Assembly: GCF_963665995.1 (NCBI RefSeq)
Contig: NZ_OY762512.1
Coordinates: forward strand, 4,712,001-4,776,000
Origin: Pleurocapsa sp. FMAR1
Lineage (GTDB): Bacteria > Cyanobacteriota > Cyanobacteriia > Cyanobacteriales > Xenococcaceae
Length of the DNA stretch: 64,000 bases
Direction of reading: 5' to 3'
Under the pieces are notes generated by a model. That model saw only the letters and a program-made list of their open reading frames with translations, searched no databases and was not told where the DNA came from. Both the position numbers and the translations under genes were made by a program. Numbering within the stretch: the first letter of the stretch is position 1; each line of letters starts with the position of its first letter. Positions 36,603-46,435 of this stretch are shown here, piece after piece.

Positions 36603-36869
36603 ATGACAATTCAATTAAAACCAGAACAAGAAAAATTTATTCAAGCGCAAGTAACTAATGGAAAATACAATTCTTCAGAAGAAGCAGTTGATAAAATGTT
36701 TCAGGTTTTTGAAAGATTGCAGCTTGAATATGATGAATGGGTGAAAGAAACCCGTGACAAAATAGAAGCAGGTATTGAATCATTGGAAAAAGGTGAAGGC
36801 GTTGATGGAAAAGTGGTTCTTTCTAGGCTACAAGATAAGTTACATGAGAGCCGAAAAAATCGATTGTGA
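36603..36869 (+). CDS. ParD/CopG-type antitoxin
   Basis: About 88 residues from ATG 36603 (TTG 36585 is an alternative). MTIQLKPEQEKFIQAQVTNG, then KYNSSEEAVDKMFQVFERL, is the ribbon-helix-helix start of ParD/Phd-like antitoxins. The second half (EYDEWVKETRDKIEAGIESL) is the toxin-neutralising arm. The stop TGA at 36867-36869 overlaps a GTG (36866), the expected start of the partner toxin. Confidence 0.8.
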   Translation: MTIQLKPEQEKFIQAQVTNGKYNSSEEAVDKMFQVFERLQLEYDEWVKETRDKIEAGIESLEKGEGVDGKVVLSRLQDKLHESRKNRL

Positions 36870-37163
36870 ATTATATATATTATTTCTCAACTGGCAATAA
36901 AAGGTTTAGAAGAAATTATTGATTATTTTTCTGAGCATAATATTGAAGCTGGAGAAAAATTTCTTAGCGAATTTGAAAAGAAATGTAAGTATTTAGTTGA
37001 TTTTCCTAGCATTGGGCGTGGTTATGACGATATCAAACCATCTCTACGAGGTTTACCATTGGCTAGCTACATAATTTTTTATCGTTCTATCAATGATGGA
37101 ATTGAAATCGTTAGAGTGATTAGTGGATATAGAGATTTAGAATCTCTATTTTTAGAAGACTAA
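36866..37163 (+). pseudogene. RelE/ParE-type toxin with a frame-disrupted start
   Basis: The body reads IISQLAIKGLEEIIDYFSEH and continues through FLSEFEKKCKYLVDFPSIGR, GYDDIKPSLRGLPLASYIIF and VRVISGYRDLESLF to TAA 37161, a typical ParE/RelE toxin. It has no standard start in its frame: the preceding codon in phase is the antitoxin's own TGA. The natural start, GTG 36866, lies in another frame. A TA run (TTATATATATT, about 36871-36881) separates them, and a change of +2 or -4 bases in that run would join start and body. It is either mutated or switched by slippage of the repeat. Confidence 0.65.
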
Positions 37164-37301
37164 TACATTTTTGCTAAATCGTAAAATGGAGAAGCGCAAA
37201 GTGAGGCAATAATCAATCCAGCAATTTTGTTGTATATTGACTAACTCTCGTTTAGCGATGTATCGGTTAAAATTTTGTTAACCTTTGACCAAAGCTGAAA
37301 T

Positions 37302-39152
37302 ATGTCTGAACCTGTTCTTGATGTTCGTCATCTCCAAGTCCAATTTACCACTGAGACTAAACCTGTTGTGGCAGTTGAGAATCTAAGTTTTCAACTGCGA
37401 AAAGGAGAAAAATTGGGCATTGTCGGGGAATCAGGTTCAGGGAAATCGGTTACATCTTTGGCAATTATGGGCTTAGTTCCCACTCCTGGACAAATTACGG
37501 CAGGAGAGGTTTATTTTACCCCTGAAGGTAAATCTAAAGTTGACTTGTTGCGGATAAATGAAGCAGAGCGCAGAAGCTATCGTGGCGGGGAAATTGCCAT
37601 GATTTTTCAAGAGCCAATGAGCGCGCTCAATCCTGTATACAATATTGGTTTTCAGCTTACAGAGGCAATTTTACTACATCAAAAGGTATCATCTGCTGAA
37701 GCGAGAAGAAAAGCGATCGCACTATTACAAGAGGTTCAGCTTTTACCTGCCGATGAAGTCTTCAAACACCAGTATCTCACAGAAAATCCTGGTGCAGCTT
37801 TAGGAGAAAGGGAATTAGCCAGTCACATCAACCAGCGTAAGCAGGAAATTCTCAAACGTTATCCCCACGAGCTTTCAGGGGGACAACTGCAAAGAGTAAC
37901 AATTGCTATGGCGATTTCTTGCAACCCTAGTGTTTTAATCGCTGATGAACCGACAACAGCCTTAGATGTCACAGTTCAGGCTACTATCCTCGATCTGTTG
38001 CGAGATCTTTGTCAAGAACGAGGCATGGCGTTGATTTTTATTACCCATGATTTGGGGGTAATTGCCGAATTAGTCGATTCTGTTGCCGTGATGTATCGTG
38101 GCAAGGTAGTAGAATCTGGAGATATTAAAACCGTCTTTACGAATCCTAGTCATCCCTATACTAGAGGCTTGTTGGCTTGTCGTCCTAGCTTGAAACGTCA
38201 GCTCAAGATTTTACCCACGGTGGCAGATTTTATGAATGAAGCTACCACTGAGTCTGGAGAAATTGAGATTAGCGAAAAACAAACAGATCTTGACCATAAG
38301 CTAAGTGAAGTTGTCACCGAAGCAGAACAGCAAGAAAGGCTAGATAAGCTACTTCAGCAACAGCCTATCATGACGGTTAAACAATTGCGTGTGGGTTTTC
38401 CCCAGAAGGGAATGTTTGGCACAACTAAAAAATATATGATGGCGGTAAATGATGTTTCTTTTGAGGTGTATCCAGGAGAAACCTTGGGCTTGGTGGGGGA
38501 GTCTGGCTGTGGTAAATCGACTTTAGCCAGAACCTTGTTACGGCTAATTCAACCCATGCAGGGAGATGTGATTTTTGATGGCGACAACATTACCAATTTA
38601 TCTTTAAGAAGCCAAAAATTGCGATCGCTCCGTCGGCAAATGCAGATTGTCTTTCAAAACCCCTACAATTCTCTTAATCCTCGCATCAATATTGGCAAAG
38701 CGATCGCCGAACCTTTAGTCGTTCACAAGATCAAATGCGATCGCCAGAAGAAAGTCGCTGAATTGTTAGAGCGAGTTGGTTTAAACCCCAACATGAGAAA
38801 CCGTTACCCTCACGAGTTTTCTGGTGGACAAAGACAACGGGTATGTATTGCTCGCGCCTTGGCTTTAGAACCTCAGTTTATTATCTGTGACGAGTCGGTT
38901 TCGGCTTTAGATGTTTCGGTACAGGCGCAGGTATTAAACCTTTTAAAGAAGCTCCAGGCAGAAATGGGATTGACCTACATCTTTATTTCCCACGATCTGA
39001 GCGTAGTTAAGTTTATGAGCGATCGCATTATTGTGATGAACCAGGGCAAGATTGAAGAGATTGATACCGCCGAAGAAATTTACCGCCATCCAAAAACAGA
39101 CTATACGCGCAAATTAATTGAGTCTATTCCTACAGGGAACATAGCAAGTTGA
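37302..39152 (+). CDS. Fused dipeptide/oligopeptide ABC transporter ATPase (DppD-DppF type)
   Basis: 616 residues with two complete ATP-binding cassettes. The first has Walker A GESGSGKS (about 44-51), signature LSGGQLQRV and Walker [13 protein letters not shown]. The second has Walker A GESGCGKS (about 400-407), signature FSGGQRQRV and Walker [13 protein letters not shown]. Each ends with the oligopeptide-ATPase tail ([12 protein letters not shown] and [17 protein letters not shown]). It is the fused form common in cyanobacteria. It powers import of peptides or nickel-like substrates; no permease or binding protein is in the window. Confidence 0.93.
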   Translation: MSEPVLDVRHLQVQFTTETKPVVAVENLSFQLRKGEKLGIVGESGSGKSVTSLAIMGLVPTPGQITAGEVYFTPEGKSKVDLLRINEAERRSYRGGEIAMIFQEPMSALNPVYNIGFQLTEAILLHQKVSSAEARRKAIALLQEVQLLPADEVFKHQYLTENPGAALGERELASHINQRKQEILKRYPHELSGGQLQRVTIAMAISCNPSVLIADEPTTALDVTVQATILDLLRDLCQERGMALIFITHDLGVIAELVDSVAVMYRGKVVESGDIKTVFTNPSHPYTRGLLACRPSLKRQLKILPTVADFMNEATTESGEIEISEKQTDLDHKLSEVVTEAEQQERLDKLLQQQPIMTVKQLRVGFPQKGMFGTTKKYMMAVNDVSFEVYPGETLGLVGESGCGKSTLARTLLRLIQPMQGDVIFDGDNITNLSLRSQKLRSLRRQMQIVFQNPYNSLNPRINIGKAIAEPLVVHKIKCDRQKKVAELLERVGLNPNMRNRYPHEFSGGQRQRVCIARALALEPQFIICDESVSALDVSVQAQVLNLLKKLQAEMGLTYIFISHDLSVVKFMSDRIIVMNQGKIEEIDTAEEIYRHPKTDYTRKLIESIPTGNIAS

Positions 39153-39260
39153 TCTAAGTTTATCGACAATCAGATGATATCGAGGCTTTAATAGGATAAC
39201 TCTGTCTATAGAGCAATCAAATTAAGATTGATAAGCCAAAAATTAAGGAGAATATTTTCT

Positions 39261-39464
39261 GTGAATAGAATGTCAAATACAAGCTTGAAGCAAGCCCTAG
39301 GATTTTTTACGGCAGCAATAGTTGCAGCTTTTGTGTATAAATTTAGTTTAGATATATCTGACGTTAGGTTATTTGTTTTAAAAATATTATTAACTCTTTT
39401 TATTAGTGCGGGGGTTTGGCTAATAATTTGCTACGTAATCGACAAAATTGATACTGGTAAATAA
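39261..39464 (+). CDS. Small membrane protein of unknown function
   Basis: From GTG 39261, with AAGGAG at 39245-39250, it encodes 67 residues with two hydrophobic helices (QALGFFTAAIVAAFVYKF and FVLKILLTLFISAGVWLIIC). An earlier TTG at 39228 would add 11 residues but has no ribosome-binding site. I do not recognise the family. Its stop is 2 bases from the hrcA stop on the other strand. Confidence 0.55.
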   Translation: MNRMSNTSLKQALGFFTAAIVAAFVYKFSLDISDVRLFVLKILLTLFISAGVWLIICYVIDKIDTGK

Positions 39465-39466
39465 AT

Positions 39467-40543
39467 CTAAACCTGAAAAGGATTAGAAAGATAATCGGCG
39501 GTGTTTTCTACCAGGGCAATCGCATTTTCGTATAGCATTCTCTTAGGACCGAGAATACCTACGCTTCCCACTGCTACATCATCTCGATAGTAGTTAGCCG
39601 AAACTAAAGTGCAGGTACGCATGGGTTCTAAATGATTTTCCATGCCAATTTTAATACTCACTCGCTTGAGGGAATCTTCGATTGCGGGAAAAGTGAAAAT
39701 AGCTGGCAAAAGCTGCTCTTGTTGTTCTTCTAATAAAGATAAAAGAGTTTGCACCTGCTGAAGCTGAGTAAACTCTGGCTGACGCAAAAATTCGGCTACA
39801 CCATGAATGAATATTGGACTTGAGTAGCTAGTTTGCAAAGCCAGCTTAAGCTGCTTGAGCAATATACCCAAAAAACCTGCATATTGGGCAAAATCACGGT
39901 CTATTTCTGCCCAATCTAAAGTAACAATTTCTGTTAAAGAACGTCCCTTTAGTTCATGGTCAAGAAAATTAGACAATAATTGCAGTTCATGGTCAATAAT
40001 TGACTCATCTGCTTCTTTATCTAGTATAGGAGATTCCATTAGGATTGATTGGGTTTGATAGGAATCTGTAACCACAATCAACATAACCTGATTGTCAGCC
40101 ACCCGTACAAGCTGCAAATGGCGCAAAGTACTATTTTGGTTTTGAGGAAAGGTAATTAGAGCAATATAGCCACTTAAGGCAGCGAGAATTTTGGCAGATT
40201 GCTGCAATAAAGCCTCAAAACTGGCTCTTACTAACTGCAACTCTTGCTGAAGCAATTTCTGCACCATTGTATTAATTTTGTCGTCGGGAATGAGCAAATG
40301 ATCGACGTAGGTACGATAACCTGAATCAGAAGGAACTCTCCCCGCAGATACATGAGGCTGGTAAAGTAGCCCTGCTTCCTCTAAACGCCCCATGATATTA
40401 CGAATAGTTGCCGAACTGACGTTGAAGTCATATTCTTGCGCCAAAGTTTTAGAAGCTACTGGCTCTGCTGTGGCAATGTAATGTTTAATCGTCGCTTTTA
40501 ATATATTTTGATATCTTGCACTCAGTTTAGATTGATGTGCCAT
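39467..40543 (-). CDS. hrcA: Heat-inducible transcription repressor HrcA
   Basis: HrcA binds CIRCE operators in front of groESL and other heat-shock genes and is kept active by GroEL. The 358 residues show the winged-helix N-terminus (RYQNILKATIKHYIATAEPV, then ASKTLAQEYDFNVSSATIRN) and MGRLEEAGLLYQPHVSAGRV, the classical HrcA signature, followed by the GAF-like dimer domain. No CIRCE sequence is visible next to the gene, and groESL is not in the window. Confidence 0.95.
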   Translation of the reverse strand: MAHQSKLSARYQNILKATIKHYIATAEPVASKTLAQEYDFNVSSATIRNIMGRLEEAGLLYQPHVSAGRVPSDSGYRTYVDHLLIPDDKINTMVQKLLQQELQLVRASFEALLQQSAKILAALSGYIALITFPQNQNSTLRHLQLVRVADNQVMLIVVTDSYQTQSILMESPILDKEADESIIDHELQLLSNFLDHELKGRSLTEIVTLDWAEIDRDFAQYAGFLGILLKQLKLALQTSYSSPIFIHGVAEFLRQPEFTQLQQVQTLLSLLEEQQEQLLPAIFTFPAIEDSLKRVSIKIGMENHLEPMRTCTLVSANYYRDDVAVGSVGILGPKRMLYENAIALVENTADYLSNPFQV

Positions 40544-40649
40544 TAAAGATAATTAATTATTGGGTTAACTATAATTTTCGCTAAAGTATAGCCTGTAAGT
40601 CAGACTCTTAAAAGTTAGGGCTGTACTAAATCCTATTCAAGTAGGTTAT

Positions 40650-40707
40650 TTGACCGCGGAAGGCGGTCAACGCAGGCACCGTCGTTTTACGGCGGTGTAT
40701 CGTTGAC
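40650..40707. repeat. Nested palindromic repeat upstream of hrcA
   Basis: TTGACCGC (40650-40657) pairs perfectly with GCGGTCAA (40663-40670). CACCGTCG (40677-40684) pairs with CGGCGGTG (40690-40697). GTCAACG (40666-40672) can pair with CGTTGAC (40701-40707), enclosing the second hairpin. The first palindrome, with loop GGAAG, recurs with loop AGAAG at the end of acs (48958-48976). Confidence 0.6.
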
Positions 40708-40830
40708 TTTTGGGTAGTAGATAACTGTTAATAGGTTTTAAATTTTAAGCTGCTTTTTCCAATCGCATTTAGGGTTATTTTGTCTTCAAATAAAAAAAGT
40801 CTGTGCCGATTATATTCGGCGATAAAAAGA

Positions 40831-41181
40831 TCAGTAGCGGTAAACAGTCGAATCTATAGCAAGTGAATACGCATCTATACCTCCCATTACATTATAGATG
40901 TTGCTAAAACCTCTGATGGCTAGCCATTGACAGAGTTGAGCCGATCGCATTCCATGATGACACAGAACTATAGTTTCTGCTTCTGGCTGAAGGCTGGTTA
41001 GCATTTCTTCTGACCATTGTTCAAATTCACTCAAAGGATATAAATCAAATCCTTCAATCTTTGCCAAATCTGCCTCTGACCTTTCTCTCACATCAATCAA
41101 TTGTAATGGTTGGTTGGCTTGTGCCAAACGCAGTGCCAATTGCTGAACATCGATTTCAGATATGGATAAATTATAATACAC
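40831..41181 (-). CDS. Single-domain rhodanese-like protein
   Basis: About 116 residues from GTG 41181 (an in-frame TTG at 41229 would add 16). ISEIDVQQLALRLAQANQPL, then LIDVRERSEADLAKI, is the start of a rhodanese domain. The active-site loop CHHGMRSAQ carries the persulfide Cys. The domain closes with WLAIRGFSNIYNVMGGIDAYS. It should move sulfane sulfur between donors and acceptors. It is divergent from the DUF3352 gene. Confidence 0.88.
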   Translation of the reverse strand: MYYNLSISEIDVQQLALRLAQANQPLQLIDVRERSEADLAKIEGFDLYPLSEFEQWSEEMLTSLQPEAETIVLCHHGMRSAQLCQWLAIRGFSNIYNVMGGIDAYSLAIDSTVYRY

Positions 41182-41315
41182 TTTTACTAATAATAATTTT
41201 ACTATATTTTGATTTTCCCTTAAGTTCAAGGAAATTTATTGTTAATTTTTTTACCAACCGACAATACCTATAATATTAAACACAGTCATGATTGCTATTT
41301 ATTAGCTTCTAGATA

Positions 41316-42458
41316 ATGAAATTTCGTTCTTTTTTTTGGGTTTTAATTACAGGAGCAGTGGTCATATTTGCGATCGCTATAGGTAGTTTGGGTTGGATTG
41401 TCACTCAAAGCTCAATCAATTTGGCAAAAGGTGGAGTTAATAGTTTTCCCCAGGCAGCAATGTTTATGCCCAGACAAGCTCCAGCAATGGTTTCATTATT
41501 AACCAATCCAGAAAAATTATATGCTTGGAGAGAAGTTTCTTTACCTTTAAAAAATCGGATTAGCGATCGCCAGCAATGGCATGAATGGGAAACAAGCTTG
41601 CTAAATAAAATCGGCTTTGATTACCAGCAAGATTTTAAACCTTGGTTAGGAGATGAAATTACTTTTGGGATTACTAGTTTAGATTATGACCGTAATTCTA
41701 CTAACGGCACACAACCTGGATATCTTTTAGCAGCAGCAACCAGAAATACCAATTTAGCTCAAGAATCTTTACGCAACTTCTACAGTCAGAAAAGTAACGT
41801 TAGCACCGAGCAGTATAAAGGAGCGAATATTATCTCTTTTCAGTCATCTGCCAAGCTTAAATCTAATAATACCCCGTGGGCAGGCGTGGTGGTGGGTAAT
41901 TTTGTCTTGTTTGCTAACCAGCCTCAAATACTTAGAGAAGCTATCAATCAAGCTCAAGCAGTTAACTTAAATTTAGCCAACACAGATTATTATCAAACGG
42001 CTTTAAGTCAAGTCAAAAAGCCCCATGTAGGAGTAGCTTATCTAAATATATTGGGGACATCAGCATGGCTAGATAAATCATCAGCATTAACTAAGCCTAG
42101 TCCCGAACAAGTATTGAGCGTATCTTTAGCGATCGCTCGATCGGGATTAGCAGCCGAAACTGCCTTGATTGCTACAGATAAGCCTGGTACAAATCCTCAG
42201 ACAGCCCAAACCTTTTTAGACAACCCTGAATTACAAAAGATTTTTGCTTCTCTTCCCTTCGATCGGCGAAATTTTGCCTATATAGACTTGCAGGAGAGAA
42301 CATCGCTGTTAGAAGAACAAATCCCACTCTATAAAGTAACCAAGCTGGCAATTCAATCCTTGTTTCCGCGTTTGAAAGCGATCGCCATTCAGAATTTAGG
42401 TAATCAAGAAGATGTGAGTATCAGTCGCACCAATCTTGATTTAATTTTTAGAAAGTGA
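41316..42458 (+). CDS. DUF3352 family membrane-anchored protein
   Basis: 380 residues with an N-terminal membrane segment (WVLITGAVVIFAIAIGSLGW, about 9-28) and an extracytoplasmic beta-rich domain with FPQAAMFMPRQAPAMVSLLT and KPWLGDEITFGITSLDYD, which are DUF3352 signatures. The family is widespread in cyanobacteria and has no assigned function. The sensor kinase starts 54 bases downstream on the same strand. Confidence 0.85.
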   Translation: MKFRSFFWVLITGAVVIFAIAIGSLGWIVTQSSINLAKGGVNSFPQAAMFMPRQAPAMVSLLTNPEKLYAWREVSLPLKNRISDRQQWHEWETSLLNKIGFDYQQDFKPWLGDEITFGITSLDYDRNSTNGTQPGYLLAAATRNTNLAQESLRNFYSQKSNVSTEQYKGANIISFQSSAKLKSNNTPWAGVVVGNFVLFANQPQILREAINQAQAVNLNLANTDYYQTALSQVKKPHVGVAYLNILGTSAWLDKSSALTKPSPEQVLSVSLAIARSGLAAETALIATDKPGTNPQTAQTFLDNPELQKIFASLPFDRRNFAYIDLQERTSLLEEQIPLYKVTKLAIQSLFPRLKAIAIQNLGNQEDVSISRTNLDLIFRK

Positions 42459-42512
42459 GAGAAAAGGGACATATTCACTAGTCCAGCAAAAAAGTTCTAA
42501 TTATATTAGTAG

Positions 42513-43895
42513 ATGAACTTACTATTTCAATCAACTCGTCGTCGTCTTGCCCTCTGGTATACGGCCGTCACGGCCGTTTTGCTGCTCATTTTTGCCACTG
42601 GAGTATATTTTTATGTCCGCAATACCTTAGTAGATCGCATAGACGACACTCTTAAACACGTTGTTGAGGTAGTAGATCGTTCTTTGGTTATTCAGCCATT
42701 AGCAGAAACCACAGGTAGATACGGAGTGAATGTTGATGCTAGCTTTAATCAAAATGTAGGTAGCCTAGAAGACGATCATATTGACTTAGAATGGTTCAAT
42801 CCCCAACAAAATTTGCTTTGGTCTACTTTTGAGCAACCAATAGATTATCCTCTACATCCTAACCGCAGTGGGGAAACTGTTTATTTGAGTGGCGATCGCG
42901 TTCTGCGACAAATTGTTCAAAAAGTGGAGTTAGAACATCGTGTCTTAGGCTATTTACGGGTAAGCCATCCTTGGTTTGAGGTCACAAAACCGATTAACCA
43001 GCTAACTAGAGATCTGATTATTGGCATCAGCTTAATGATACTTTCTGTTGGTGGCATCGGCTGGTTTTTGTCGGGAATCGCAATCAAGCCTGTTCAAGTT
43101 TCTTATTCTAGCTTGAAACAGTTTACTGCTGATGCTTCCCATGAGTTACGCAATCCGATTGCCACGATTCAAACCAACGTCCAGATGGCATTAGCCTATC
43201 CTGAAGCTGAACCACAGCTACAGCAAAGGCAGTTGCAGATTATTGAACGCCTAACCCAAAAGCTAGGACGTTTGGTTAACGATCTCTTGTTTTTAGCTCG
43301 CGCCGATAGTGGTATGGCTCAGTTAGATTGGCAAACAGTACCTTTAGATGCTCTTTTGATTGATGTCATTGAAGAACAAAGGCTTGCTGCTACCCAAAAA
43401 GGCTTGTTTCTTTGCTTACGTATTGTTGAGCCTGAAATTGAAGCAGAATTTAATGAAGAAGACGTTTTTACTGTTAGGGGAGACTGGGACTATTTATCTC
43501 GCCTTTTTACTAACTTGATTGCTAATGCGATCGAACATACAGAACCGTCAGAAGAATCAACGGAAGCTTCGGTTGAAGTAGAGTTAGCGTTAATTAAACC
43601 TATCCCCAAAACTATCAGAGTTAGAGAATCTCATCGTCAATACGAGCTACAGGTAAAAGTTACAGACAATGGTAAAGGTATTGCTGAATCTTCTCTTCCC
43701 TATATCTTCGATCGCTTTTATCGTGGCGATCCTGCTCGCTCTTTTCAACGCCACGTTGACACACCTACAGGTGCGGGTTTAGGACTGGCGATCGCTAAAG
43801 CCATTGTCGAAAATCATCAAGGGCAAATTACGGTAGAGAGCATTCTAGAACAAGGTACGACCTTTACAATTATTCTTCCTCAACATACAGAATGA
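42513..43895 (+). CDS. Two-component sensor histidine kinase
   Basis: 460 residues: two transmembrane segments (about 14-35 and 168-190) flank an extracytoplasmic sensor loop of about 130 residues. The dimerisation domain has the phosphorylated His210 in DASHELRNPI. The ATPase domain has the N box NLIANAIEHT, VTDNGKGI, DRFYRGDPAR and GAGLGLAIAKAIVE. The N-terminus RRLALWYTAV with VRNTLVDRIDDTLKHVVEVV resembles cyanobacterial metal- or stress-sensing kinases, but the signal cannot be read. No response regulator gene is adjacent, so it is an orphan here. Confidence 0.92.
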   Translation: MNLLFQSTRRRLALWYTAVTAVLLLIFATGVYFYVRNTLVDRIDDTLKHVVEVVDRSLVIQPLAETTGRYGVNVDASFNQNVGSLEDDHIDLEWFNPQQNLLWSTFEQPIDYPLHPNRSGETVYLSGDRVLRQIVQKVELEHRVLGYLRVSHPWFEVTKPINQLTRDLIIGISLMILSVGGIGWFLSGIAIKPVQVSYSSLKQFTADASHELRNPIATIQTNVQMALAYPEAEPQLQQRQLQIIERLTQKLGRLVNDLLFLARADSGMAQLDWQTVPLDALLIDVIEEQRLAATQKGLFLCLRIVEPEIEAEFNEEDVFTVRGDWDYLSRLFTNLIANAIEHTEPSEESTEASVEVELALIKPIPKTIRVRESHRQYELQVKVTDNGKGIAESSLPYIFDRFYRGDPARSFQRHVDTPTGAGLGLAIAKAIVENHQGQITVESILEQGTTFTIILPQHTE

Positions 43896-43919
43896 CTTTA
43901 GAGATATCTATACTGAAAC

Positions 43920-44441
43920 TTACTCAATTATATCTTTATGGATGTATTTATTAATTTTATTAGCTAGTACAATATTTTCTTCATTAGTAAATATACAGCT
44001 TATATCGTTTTCTTCTTCTTTTGTTACTATATAAAGCCTGGGATACATATTGTCTGGCTTGTTATTAGATTTTGAAATTCTCAAACTGACAATATCTTCA
44101 GTTTGGAACGAAAGAGGCTTTGTCGATTCTTTTTTAAAAGTATGAGAAATATTGATTTTTTCCGAGTTTACACTAATCAAAGTTTTATCTATAAACAATG
44201 CAATTAAAATGATATTGATTATTACACCAAATCCTAGCCAAGGTATGGAAAAAATTAATAAAGCTATTTTGTAAACCAGTTCTGCATAATAAAATCCATA
44301 AGCGATTAATAACAGAGGGAATAACAAAATAAGGTCGCATACTATACAAACAATAGTCATATGACTATGAAACCTTGGTGGTGGAATAATTATTTCAATA
44401 CTTTCATCTGTTTCTGTGATAATTAATCTGCTTTTTTTCAC
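43920..44441 (-). CDS. Hypothetical membrane protein with two helices
   Basis: 173 residues. ITETDESIEIIIPPPRF precedes two hydrophobic segments (about 29-52, TIVCIVCDLILLFPLLLIAY, and 58-84, IALLIFSIPWLGFGVIINII). A soluble beta-rich tail follows (INISHTFKKESTKPLSFQTE, IVSLRISKS and LYIVTKEEENDISCIF) that resembles a PH-like domain. Such membrane-PH arrangements occur in many bacterial proteins without known function. Its base composition is more AT-rich than its neighbours. Confidence 0.65.
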   Translation of the reverse strand: MKKSRLIITETDESIEIIIPPPRFHSHMTIVCIVCDLILLFPLLLIAYGFYYAELVYKIALLIFSIPWLGFGVIINIILIALFIDKTLISVNSEKINISHTFKKESTKPLSFQTEDIVSLRISKSNNKPDNMYPRLYIVTKEEENDISCIFTNEENIVLANKINKYIHKDIIE

Positions 44442-44630
44442 TGTAAAAAATAGACTTGGAAACTTCTAATCAATTATAGTTACAGACACTTTTATTAGGA
44501 CAAAATGTATTTTAATGGCGAATGCCATTCGCCCCTACATTAGAAAATACGTCTTAACACTCTTGACCATTACTATATATTAGGAGAAGTACAGGAAAAT
44601 ACATAATGTATCTAATAAAAAATAGCCAAT

Positions 44631-44660
44631 AAAAAACGCCCTCCAGTAATGGAGAGCGTT
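44631..44660 (-). terminator. Rho-independent terminator of psbA
   Basis: On the minus strand AACGCTCTCCA pairs with TGGAGGGCGTT around a TTAC loop (one G-U pair) and is followed by a run of T (44631-44635 and beyond). It lies 38 bases after the psbA stop. The stem and U tract are strong. Confidence 0.88.
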
Positions 44661-44698
44661 CTTTATTCAATACCTACAAGATAGTAAGTAATCAATTC

Positions 44699-45781
44699 TT
44701 AACCGTTGATCGCAGGTGCAGTCAGTGCAACTGGTGCAATGTCGCCACTAGCTAAGTCAAGAGGGAAGTTGTGTGCATTACGTTCGTGCATTACTTCAAA
44801 ACCTAGGTTGGCTCGGTTTAAGATGTCTGCCCAAGTGTTGACTACACGTCCTTGTGAATCCATTACCGACTGGTTGAAGTTGAATCCATTTAGGTTGAAC
44901 GCCATGGTGGATATTCCCATTGCTGTTAACCAGATTCCAATCACTGGCCATGCTCCTAAGAAGAAGTGCAAAGCTCTGGAGTTGTTAAAGGACGCATATT
45001 GGAAGATTAGACGACCGAAGTAGCCGTGGGCTGCGACGATGTTGTATGTTTCTTCTTCTTGTCCGAATTTGTATCCGTAGTTTTGTGATTCGGTTTCGGT
45101 TGTTTCACGTACTAAGGACGATGTTACTAGTGAACCGTGCATGGCAGAGAATAATGCTCCACCGAATACTCCTGCTACTCCTAACATATGGAAGGGGTGC
45201 ATCAGAATATTGTGTTCTGCTTGGAATACCAACATGAAGTTGAATGTTCCAGAGATACCCAGAGGCATTCCATCACTAAAGCTTCCTTGTCCTAGTGGAT
45301 AGATTAGAAATACTGCTGTGGCTGCTGATACTGGTGCTGAGTAGGCTACACATATCCAAGGACGCATTCCTAAACGGAATGATAGTTCCCACTGACGACC
45401 GAGGTATGAGAATACGCCGATTAGGAAGTGAAAGACAATCAGTTGGTATGGTCCACCGTTATACAGCCACTCGTCAAGTGAGGCTGCTTCCCAAATTGGG
45501 TAGAAGTGAAGTCCAATGGCGTTAGAACTAGGTACTACTGCACCAGAAATTATGTTGTTTCCGTAAAGCAAGGAACCTGCTACAGGCTCTCTGATACCAT
45601 CGATGTCTACTGGTGGTGCTGCGACGAAGGCGATTAGGAAACAGGTTGTTGCTGCAAGTAGTGTAGGAATCATCAAGACGCCGAACCAACCGACATAAAT
45701 GCGGTTGTTGGTGCTGGTGATCCACTGACAGAACCTTTCCCAGCTATTCTGGGTTTGGGTTTGTTGTAGAGTGGTTGTCAT
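44699..45781 (-). CDS. psbA: Photosystem II D1 protein
   Basis: D1 binds the special-pair chlorophylls, pheophytin, QB and the manganese cluster. The 360-residue sequence has every manganese ligand: Asp170, Glu189, His332, Glu333, His337, Asp342 and the Ala344 processing site (LDLASG). Ser264 and His215-type residues of the QB pocket are in place. Residue 130 is Gln, as in standard or low-light D1 isoforms, whereas high-light forms have Glu. The C-terminal extension after Ala344 is 16 residues, removed by CtpA. A strong terminator follows, and the leader has a small hairpin at 45815-45830. Confidence 0.98.
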   Translation of the reverse strand: MTTTLQQTQTQNSWERFCQWITSTNNRIYVGWFGVLMIPTLLAATTCFLIAFVAAPPVDIDGIREPVAGSLLYGNNIISGAVVPSSNAIGLHFYPIWEAASLDEWLYNGGPYQLIVFHFLIGVFSYLGRQWELSFRLGMRPWICVAYSAPVSAATAVFLIYPLGQGSFSDGMPLGISGTFNFMLVFQAEHNILMHPFHMLGVAGVFGGALFSAMHGSLVTSSLVRETTETESQNYGYKFGQEEETYNIVAAHGYFGRLIFQYASFNNSRALHFFLGAWPVIGIWLTAMGISTMAFNLNGFNFNQSVMDSQGRVVNTWADILNRANLGFEVMHERNAHNFPLDLASGDIAPVALTAPAING

Positions 45782-45814
45782 TTGTTTTATGATTGCGTGT
45801 GTATATATATTAGT

Positions 45815-45830
45815 GTTCTATTTCTAGAAC
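45815..45830 (-). promoter_or_regulatory. Hairpin in the psbA leader region
   Basis: GTTCTA pairs perfectly with TAGAAC around a 4-base loop, 34-49 bases upstream of the psbA ATG. It probably lies in the untranslated leader, where psbA mRNA stability and translation are often controlled by light. A promoter could not be assigned with confidence. Confidence 0.4.
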
Positions 45831-46102
45831 CAGACTTAGAAACGAGGTAAAAAATAATGTGTCTCTTTTATCTATGTAATCAATATAGCTAAGTATTAAT
45901 ACTTTATCAAGGTATTTTGCATTGTATTTGGTAATGTTAACCATAAGTTTTCTTTATATAAATTTATTCTTGGAGAAAAAAGGCGATCGCTTATGTATGT
46001 TTAAGAATTAATCTTAGTAGCCAATGAGCTTTTCGGGAAAACACTGTTTTTTTACTTTTTTAAACTATTTTGCTTAACTACCTACCTGTGTGTGAGCAAT
46101 AT

Positions 46103-46354
46103 ATGCTCGAATTAATTAATCGCGTTCGTTTAAATCCCTAAGCAGAAGCAGATTTATCTAGAATTAATTTAAATGAATGATCAACTTCCAACACTATCTC
46201 TAATAGTGCCAAACAGCCTTTAGCTTTTAACTTATTATCGACAGATGCAGCTAATTCCTATAGCCAGTGGATACTAGATTCAGATACTTTCTCGCATACT
46301 GGAGTAGGAGGAAGCAGTCCAGGCGAGCGCCTTAAAAAGGCTGGTTATCAATAG
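46103..46354 (+). pseudogene. CAP (SCP-like) domain pseudogene
   Basis: A single frame of 83 codons, broken by two stops, reads MLELINRVRLNP, TAA, AEADLSRINLNE, TGA, STSNTISNSAKQPLAFNLL and STDAANSYSQWILDSDTFSH, then TGVGGSSPGERLKKAGYQ and TAG. It matches the opening of cyanobacterial CAP-domain extracellular proteins (ARLNPQAEADL...FSHTG...PGDR). The first stop is explained by CAA to TAA and the second by GGA to TGA. The rest of the domain is missing. Confidence 0.7.
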
Positions 46355-46435
46355 GTGGTCAAGAAGAAATTTCATTCTTACCTCATCTGCCTATATATAA
46401 TGTAAAAATTGAAGCTATCTAGATTACAGTTCGGT

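Noticed and set aside
45295-45525. Open frames opposite psbA
   Set aside because: They are antisense to a near-invariant photosystem gene and have no protein-like features.
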